Of a DNA stretch of 9,837 bases, positions 5,218-9,837 are shown piece by piece. The position numbers were made by a program, and so were the translations under genes. Within the stretch, counting starts at the first letter, position 1, and the number at the start of each line of letters is the position of its first letter. Origin of the DNA: JAUUZT01 sp964654015 (GTDB taxonomy: Bacteria; Chloroflexota; Dehalococcoidia; GIF9; AB-539-J10). The notes beneath the pieces were generated by a model. The model was not told the origin of the DNA. It worked only from the letters and a program-made list of their open reading frames with translations, and made no database searches. The DNA lies in contig CAZZHQ010000093.1 in the NCBI GenBank assembly GCA_964654015.1, forward strand, positions 1 through 9,837. The letters are read 5' to 3'.

Positions 5218-6468
5218 ATGTCACAGGTTGGACTTGAGTGCAAACTTGCTCGAAACTACACAATGGAGAATGTTGAGAGGGCTCAGGCATTACTTTTGGT
5301 AAAGGCCATTCCTGATAAGACGATAGATTTCGGCGTATTGCCTTTGAACATAGTAGTGGTGATTGATATAAGTGGTTCTATGAGCGGAGAGAAGATTGAG
5401 TTTGCTAAAGAAGCTGCGTGCTTAGTTGTTGACTCGGTATCCGAGCAGGACTGGATTGCAGTGACTGTGTTCGACGACGAAGCACAAGTGATTGTGCCTA
5501 GTAGGAAAGCGGATGACAAAGGAGCTATTAAGTCTCACATCAGGAGAATTGAGACGGAAGATGGCACTTGTATGTACACTGGTATGAGGGCTGGAGCAAG
5601 AGAGATAGCAAAACAGGCATCTCGGTCGAATCTCAGCCGAATGTTATTGCTAACCGATGGGCAGACGGTAGGTGAGGACGAGTGTTTGGACATCGCGCGT
5701 AGGGAAGCCAAAAATAAACTGGTTATTTCTACCTTCGGCATAGGTGATGACTACAATGAGGACTTGCTCAAGGACATAGCAGAGGTTGCTTTGGGTGGTG
5801 CCTATCACCTGCAGGACCCTAGACAGATAAAAGACCAGTTTAAGACCGAGCTTGAGACCGCTACTGCCACTGGGATAACAAGGGCAAGCCTAACCTTTCA
5901 GTTGGCAAAGGGGGTTACGCTGGAGGAATTGCACCGGATTACACCACATATTGCTAGGCTGGAGTTGCACCCCGCCGATGAGAGGACAATGGCTGCAGAT
6001 GTAGGCGACTTGGAAAAAAGTGAGGTCACAACTCTTGGTGCCAAGTTGACGCTACCTAGCAGGCAAAGTAGCCGGGTAAGAGTAGCTCAGGTGACGTTGA
6101 GGTACGATATCCCCTCGCTTGAAGTGAGAGAGAGCATAGAGAGGCATGACGTGGTAGTGGAATACACCAGGGACCGGGATCTGTGTGGTAAGGTTGACAG
6201 TGAGGTTATGCACTACTTTAATCAGATGAGTGTTCAAGGTCTTGTGGAGGAGGCAACACGTGATGCTAAGGCTGGCAATATAGCGGGGGCAACACAAAAG
6301 CTTGCCCAGGCGCAAATGCTTACCCAGAGAATCGGAAATGTCGCAATGACCGTCAGTCTCAAGCAGGCGATGGACGAGCTGGAAAAGAAGGGAACGATTT
6401 CCGCTGGGGCGGTGAAGACCATCAGGTTGGGAAGTACACATACAGTCAGGCTAGAGGAAACGAGTTGA
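5218..6468 (+). CDS. VWA-domain protein with intact MIDAS site
   Basis: A 416-residue protein with a von Willebrand factor A domain at about residues 41-215. The metal-ion-dependent adhesion site is complete: D50-I-S52-G-S54, Thr117 in G-T-C-M-Y-T-G-M, and D147 in L-L-T-D-G-Q-T. Such domains bind a divalent metal and clasp partner proteins. The rest is a beta-rich region (about 220-320) and a helical C-terminus with V-E-E-A-T-R-D-A-K-A-G-N. This layout resembles the YfbK/inter-alpha-trypsin-like VWA class more than classical short TerY. No signal peptide or membrane helix is seen, so it should be cytoplasmic. AGGAGG lies seven bases before the ATG, fixing the start. Together with the PP2C gene before it and the kinase gene further on, it forms the VWA/PP2C/kinase set of TerY-P systems, where it probably scaffolds the complex. 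Confidence 0.9.
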   Translation: MSQVGLECKLARNYTMENVERAQALLLVKAIPDKTIDFGVLPLNIVVVIDISGSMSGEKIEFAKEAACLVVDSVSEQDWIAVTVFDDEAQVIVPSRKADDKGAIKSHIRRIETEDGTCMYTGMRAGAREIAKQASRSNLSRMLLLTDGQTVGEDECLDIARREAKNKLVISTFGIGDDYNEDLLKDIAEVALGGAYHLQDPRQIKDQFKTELETATATGITRASLTFQLAKGVTLEELHRITPHIARLELHPADERTMAADVGDLEKSEVTTLGAKLTLPSRQSSRVRVAQVTLRYDIPSLEVRESIERHDVVVEYTRDRDLCGKVDSEVMHYFNQMSVQGLVEEATRDAKAGNIAGATQKLAQAQMLTQRIGNVAMTVSLKQAMDELEKKGTISAGAVKTIRLGSTHTVRLEETS

Positions 6469-6508
6469 TGCAGGTTTCTAGCGGTGTTCTGAGTGTGGGG
6501 TATTGGCC

Positions 6509-6514
6509 TATAAT
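6509..6514 (+). promoter_or_regulatory. Weak candidate internal promoter (-10 only)
   Basis: A perfect TATAAT lies in the 67-base gap after the VWA gene, with only a poor -35 (TTCTGA, 16 bases upstream) and no extended -10. It could give some independent expression of the downstream genes, but chance is also likely. Confidence 0.2.
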
Positions 6515-6535
6515 TGAGCATGGAGATTACTATAT

Positions 6536-7141
6536 ATGAACATGAAGACGCTTGATAAGGGCTATCTTGATAATAAAATAGAGGAATTGGTACAAGTTGT
6601 GGGTATTCGTCGACATCTCCAGGCTGGAATGCTTCTATGAGGAGGTAGCGCAGTCAGTGGAAAGAGCTAACAAGGTCATACTTGCCCATCTGGGTGTAAA
6701 GAATCCGATGTCTGTTGCTTTTATAGATGACTGTACGCTCCCGCATGATCAAGGGCTAATTGGGTGGTCACGCCGGCCGGGCAGGATACTTATCCTTGAC
6801 AAGCACATCGTCGGCCACCGCTTAGCTCCATTCAAAGCTGAGATAGATTTTTTGAATAGCCCTATAGCAAGGCGAGTTCCTGCCAGGATAGAAATAGACA
6901 AGAAGTATAGAGCTGACTTGCATGCCGTAGGCGCTATCCTAGCCCATAAACGCACGCATCTTTTTCTCAGGTTCTTATGGTATGATGTAGACGAGGTGTT
7001 GGTGGATATGGCAGCGATAGTTATTGGGCTCGGCATTCTAATGCGAATGGCAGGAATCACCATCTTGGTGGTGGTCTCACTACGAGAATAGGGTATCTAG
7101 ATGAGGAATTATTAAACAATTTGCAGCGGAGAGTAATGTAG
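6536..7141 (+). pseudogene. Broken metallopeptidase-like gene (two frameshifts, HExTH to HKRTH)
   Basis: Three segments in two frames make one protein. Segment one starts at ATG 6536 (GGAG ten bases upstream) and reads M-N-M-K-T-L-D-K-G-Y-L. Segment two (about 6597-7050, another frame) holds L-H-A-V-G-A-I-L-A-H-K-R-T-H-L-F-L, then V-D-E-V-L-V-D-M-A-A-I-V-I-G-L-G. Segment three returns to the first frame at 7055 and reads N-H-H-L-G-G-G-L-T-T-R-I-G-Y-L-D to TAG 7139-7141. The pattern H-x-x-T-H plus a downstream acidic D-E-x-L-x-D fits zinc metallopeptidases of the HExxH type, which need Glu for catalysis. Here that codon is AAA (6948-6950), one G-to-A change from GAA. One added base near 6597 and one lost base near 7053 would explain the frames. 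The family is unidentified. It lies between the VWA and FHA genes. Confidence 0.6.
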
Positions 7142-7174
7142 ATATATCCGCGGCCGATGAAAGGAGGTACACTA

Positions 7175-7687
7175 ATGGCTAAGGTTAAGTGCCCGCACTG
7201 TGGATTCGAAAATGAAGAAGGGATACAGTTCTGCGACCAGTGTAGTACTGAATTGACCGGCGCCGCTACTGTGGAAAAAGAACAGATGCCAGCGGCGGAA
7301 ACAGGTGCGCCGGTTTCTGCTGAAGAGGCTCCACTGGTTGTAAAGCCCACTGAGGCGGTCAAGGCAAAGCTGATGGTCAAGCGAACGGGCCAGGTAGGCC
7401 ATGAGTTTGCCATTGACCAGGAGTCAATGAACGTTGGTCGGTGGGACGCCGACAGCGGTGCCTTTCCAGAGGTTGACCTGAGTGATGATGACCCAGGCGG
7501 TCATATTAGTCGCAGACACGCTAGAATTTTCGTAAAAGAAGGGGAATACTTCATTGAGGATATAGGGAGCAAAAACGGCACCTTTGTTAACAAAGGTCCT
7601 AGGCTGACTCCAGGCTCGCCGCAGAAGCTACAAAATGGCGATGAGATCGTAATTGGAAGAACCTTCTTTACATTTACCGTGGGATGA
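7175..7687 (+). CDS. Zinc-ribbon FHA-domain protein
   Basis: A 170-residue cytoplasmic protein. Residues 6-23 form a zinc ribbon (C6, C9, C20, C23). An Ala/Pro/Glu-rich linker (about 28-62) leads to a forkhead-associated domain at about 65-170. The phosphothreonine-binding features are present: N-V-G-R89, H-I-S112-R-R-H115-A-R, and G-S-K-N134-G-T-F-V-N. FHA domains read phosphothreonine left by Ser/Thr kinases, so this is the natural reader for the kinase encoded further on. ATG 7175 is preferred over ATG 7157 because AAAGGAGG lies seven bases before it. It follows the broken peptidase-like gene by 33 bases. All key FHA residues look intact. Confidence 0.9.
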   Translation: MAKVKCPHCGFENEEGIQFCDQCSTELTGAATVEKEQMPAAETGAPVSAEEAPLVVKPTEAVKAKLMVKRTGQVGHEFAIDQESMNVGRWDADSGAFPEVDLSDDDPGGHISRRHARIFVKEGEYFIEDIGSKNGTFVNKGPRLTPGSPQKLQNGDEIVIGRTFFTFTVG

Positions 7688-7718
7688 GTGTTGCTCTCTA
7701 GATGGAGCTAGTCTGCCG

Positions 7719-8069
7719 ATGATAGTTCGTACAAAGTGTAGCATCGAGAAAAGGGATTTTGGAATTGTCTTCCGTCGAGATACTGATGAGGGGTGGGAGG
7801 CTACCAGAACATTCAAGCTGATTCCTTCTCAGGCTACATCCAGTGGCTATGGTGAAGGCTCTATCGGTGGAATATGGGTCGGTGACCTATATTCTGGCTA
7901 CGCTTTCTGTGGAAGCAGGTCTTTCTTTCTATGCTGAAATTGTAATACCCTAAATTGTCAAGGAGTTCCCGAGGAACGTGACGGAAAGTTACTTATCGGT
8001 TGCGTAAACTGTGGCCTTGTGGTTCTCCAAGGTGAAATCGAGAAACTTCAGTGTGTGCGAGATCTCTGA
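7719..8069 (+). pseudogene. TerY-C-like metal-binding protein with in-frame TGA
   Basis: From ATG 7719 (GGAG about eleven bases upstream) the frame runs 116 residues to TGA 8067-8069, interrupted by TGA 7935-7937 at codon 73. The text D-F-G-I, then W-E-A-T-R-T-F-K-L, S-S-G-Y-G-E-G-S-I-G-G, F-C-G-S-R-S-F-F-L-C, then after the stop N-C-N-T-L-N-C and later G-C-V-N-C-G resembles the TerY-C metal-binding domain. That domain is found fused or adjacent to TerY-P kinases and VWA proteins. The interrupted site C-stop-N-C is a CxxC pair, and GGA (Gly) to TGA is one base change, so the ancestor probably read C-G-N-C. The usual first Cys of the preceding CPxC also appears as Tyr (Y-A-F-C-G). The frame is conserved across the stop, so the lesion is recent or a sequence error. 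It lies between the FHA and kinase genes. Confidence 0.6.
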
Positions 8070-8138
8070 TCGTTATCTTTAATGAAGGGAAGTATTTGTG
8101 TCTGTGCTGAGGTAATACGGTGTAAGAGGGTGATGAAC

Positions 8139-9272
8139 ATGCCGAAATGCTCTCATTGCGGGAACGACTATAAAGTTGGTGAGGAGCTTTGCGCCTACTG
8201 CGGGCGTCAGTTGCTCCTTGAGAGTGATGATTTGTCTCCGGGGACGCTACTACACCAGCGCTACGAGATTGAAAAGCTCATAAAAACCGGCGGCATGGGC
8301 ATTATATACGACGCTCGGGACAAGCGTGCCGAAGGCAAGCATTGTGTGGTGAAGCAAATCAAGGAACGCGTCACCTCTAATGTTGATCTAGCGAAGCTTC
8401 GCGAAGAGGCGAAGAGCATGGCACAATTGAAGCACACAAGAGTCGCTGAAATTCTTGAGGATTTTGTAGAGGGTGATCATTATTATATAGTGGTAGAGCA
8501 CGTCGACGGCAAGACCCTGGAGGAGATATTCAATGAGCGAGGTGGGTCTGTCAATTGTGTTGAGGAAGCGGAGGTGCTTAACTGGGCAGTTCAGATTTGC
8601 AAAATACTAAGGTTTATCCATGAGCATGGTGTGGTTCATCGGGATATCAGCCCAAGTAATTTGATGCTGAATGATATGGGCGACATAGTCTTCATCGACT
8701 TTGGAACCCTGCGAGAGCTTAAGCAGGTTGCCAGTGGGGGCACAGCTGGAATTGGCAAATTTGGCTACACACCGCCCGAGCAGTGGGCAGGCAAGCCCGT
8801 TCCTCAGTCAGACATCTTCGCTCTTGGTGCCACCATGTATTATCTGCTAACTGGTCATCTGCCGGTGTCCAAAAAATATATAGCTCAGGGAGACCCAGAA
8901 ACAAGTGACTTTTCACCAGTTTTTAGTCCTATCAGAGCGGTAAACTCAAGAGTGTCAAAGGAGCTTGAACAAGTCCTGTTGAGAGCACTTGAACTAAATG
9001 TGAATAGAAGATATCAGTCCCCTGATGAGATGAGGCTGGAACTGGAAATGCTGGGGAAGGCCAAGCCTGCTGCTCTGGTTAGCACACCTTCGCCACCGAA
9101 GACTCTAGCTACTGTGAAGTGCCCCCAGTGTGGTCATCCAAATGAGCCTGACTTAGTGTACTGCATAATTTGTTGGGCTGTTCTGAAATCTAGATCAAAG
9201 CGCTGTGTTAGGTGCCACTCTTCCATACCTAGGAATGCTCCTTTCTGCCCCGAGTGTAGCGCCAAACAATAA
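8139..9272 (+). CDS. Zinc-ribbon Ser/Thr protein kinase
   Basis: A 377-residue kinase with ribbons at both ends. N-terminal ribbon: C4, C7, C18, C21. The kinase domain spans about 41-305: glycine loop K-T-G-G-M-G-I-I-Y, ATP lysine K72 (V-V-K-Q-I), helix-C Glu89 or Glu90, H167-R-D-I-S-P-S-N174, D187-F-G, T-P-P-E214 and the C-lobe D-I-F-A-L-G. The usual Lys after HRD is Ser (HRDISPSN), a substitution I also recall from other bacterial kinases, so activity is still likely. Two C-terminal ribbons follow (C328/C331/C342/C345 and C356/C359/C370/C373), a double zinc ribbon. No membrane helix is seen. I chose ATG 8139 because GAGG lies about eight bases upstream; ATG 8133 is too close and an ATG at 8082 would add unrelated residues. 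It is the probable active kinase of the operon, opposed by the PP2C domain. Confidence 0.9.
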   Translation: MPKCSHCGNDYKVGEELCAYCGRQLLLESDDLSPGTLLHQRYEIEKLIKTGGMGIIYDARDKRAEGKHCVVKQIKERVTSNVDLAKLREEAKSMAQLKHTRVAEILEDFVEGDHYYIVVEHVDGKTLEEIFNERGGSVNCVEEAEVLNWAVQICKILRFIHEHGVVHRDISPSNLMLNDMGDIVFIDFGTLRELKQVASGGTAGIGKFGYTPPEQWAGKPVPQSDIFALGATMYYLLTGHLPVSKKYIAQGDPETSDFSPVFSPIRAVNSRVSKELEQVLLRALELNVNRRYQSPDEMRLELEMLGKAKPAALVSTPSPPKTLATVKCPQCGHPNEPDLVYCIICWAVLKSRSKRCVRCHSSIPRNAPFCPECSAKQ

Positions 9273-9321
9273 GGAGTAAAAATAAAGCCACTAAAAGACT
9301 AGAGGTTTTTTAAGAATCACT

Positions 9322-9837
9322 ATGAAGTGTCCACGCTGTAAAAATGTTATTCCGGACGGAATAAAGTTTTGTGCATATTGCGGAGCGGTAGCAGGAGCAC
9401 CCACACCAGTCTCCGGACCGCGTCGCGGCTTGCCAACCTGGCTAAAGTGGTTATTAGCTATTATTAGCATACCGTTTGTCATATCGATAGTAGTAGCCAA
9501 CCTTGAGACAACTAGCCCATCCACATCTTCAACTACACCACCAACCCCTACTCGCGCGCCCTCGACAGTTCCAAAGTCTGCTCCAACATTAGCGTCTCCT
9601 CTCCTTGACCTTATCATTCAGGATATCACCTGGGCTCCTACAAGCCCTTCTGTGGGTGAGACCATTACCTTTACCGTCACCATTAAGAACCAAGGCGCGG
9701 GTAATGCTGTATCATCTACAGCCACATACTATATCGATGGCTTATATTTGACTTACGACTCTGTGTCTTCGATACCTGGGGACAACACGGTGACAGAGAC
9801 CTTCACCTGGAGCGCTGAGCCGGGAAGCCACACCATC
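9322..9837 (+). CDS. Zinc-ribbon, membrane-anchored CARDB-domain protein (partial)
   Basis: The frame starts at ATG 9322 and is open for 172 codons to the window edge. Residues 3-20 form a zinc ribbon (C3, C6, C17, C20). After a Pro/Arg linker, residues 41-58 form one hydrophobic helix (W-L-L-A-I-I-S-I-P-F-V-I-S-I-V-V), then a Ser/Thr/Pro-rich stalk (about 62-92). From about 93 an Ig-like domain begins with P-S-V-G-E-T-I-T-F-T-V-T-I-K-N-Q-G-A-G-N-A: the CARDB signature. The N-terminal ribbon should face the cytoplasm and the CARDB domain the outside. It lies 49 bases after the kinase with no terminator between, so it is probably co-transcribed. The ribosome site is weak (AGAGG sixteen bases away). 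It may be the kinase system's link to the cell surface. Confidence 0.85.
   Translation, partial: MKCPRCKNVIPDGIKFCAYCGAVAGAPTPVSGPRRGLPTWLKWLLAIISIPFVISIVVANLETTSPSTSSTTPPTPTRAPSTVPKSAPTLASPLLDLIIQDITWAPTSPSVGETITFTVTIKNQGAGNAVSSTATYYIDGLYLTYDSVSSIPGDNTVTETFTWSAEPGSHTI

Noticed and set aside
7935..7937. TGA read as Gly or selenocysteine
   Set aside because: The VWA, FHA and transposase genes end at TGA in sensible places and no selenocysteine hairpin was recognised; a point mutation is simpler.

Overview
The window looks bacterial. Genes carry Shine-Dalgarno sites, there is an IS3-family insertion sequence, a YidD-like protein and a sigma70-type promoter. Base composition is moderate, with AT-rich intergenic DNA. 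Zinc-ribbon, FHA, CARDB and kinase/PP2C modules of this style are common in environmental lineages such as Chloroflexota, but nothing here fixes the taxonomy, so that placement is a weak guess. There are several broken genes: three frameshifts, a premature stop, a substituted catalytic residue, a truncated IS and a beta-helix remnant. The segment is therefore either decaying accessory DNA or, for the indels, imperfect assembly.

Layout. Positions 1-530 hold the probable end of a transposase gene and otherwise no convincing gene. A strong hairpin with a T-tract (533-561) ends a minus-strand cluster. Read 5'->3' on the minus strand, that cluster is a DUF4177-like small protein (1463-1224), a YidD-like protein starting one base after it (1222-896), and a 52-residue protein made of four DnaJ-type CxxCxGxG zinc motifs (823-665). 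Upstream of it lies a fragment of a right-handed beta-helix surface protein (1660-1517), and next to that an IS3 element (about 1828-2798) that has its right end but no recognisable left end. A 38-residue zinc-ribbon gene (3107-2991, minus) is divergent from the main operon across a 362-base AT-rich spacer.

From a TTGACA-17-TATTAT promoter (3373-3401) a plus-strand operon runs off the right edge. In order: zinc-ribbon pseudokinase fused to a PP2C phosphatase (one frameshift); a VWA-domain protein with an intact metal-binding site; a broken metallopeptidase-like gene (two frameshifts, HExTH changed to HKRTH); a zinc-ribbon FHA protein; a TerY-C-like metal-binding protein with an in-frame TGA; a Ser/Thr kinase with one N-terminal and two C-terminal zinc ribbons; and a zinc-ribbon, one-helix membrane protein with a CARDB domain, cut by the window end.

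VWA + PP2C + Ser/Thr kinase is the core of the known TerY-P triad, and the TerY-C-like piece fits that. Here it is extended by an FHA phosphothreonine reader, a fused pseudokinase, a peptidase-like gene and a membrane CARDB protein, and four proteins carry the same kind of N-terminal four-cysteine ribbon. The inferred working model is this: the kinase phosphorylates partners, FHA reads the mark, PP2C (perhaps gated by its pseudokinase) erases it, VWA assembles the complex through its metal site, and the CARDB protein links it to the membrane or cell exterior. The loss of peptidase and TerY-C integrity suggests these parts may be dispensable or that the locus is degrading.
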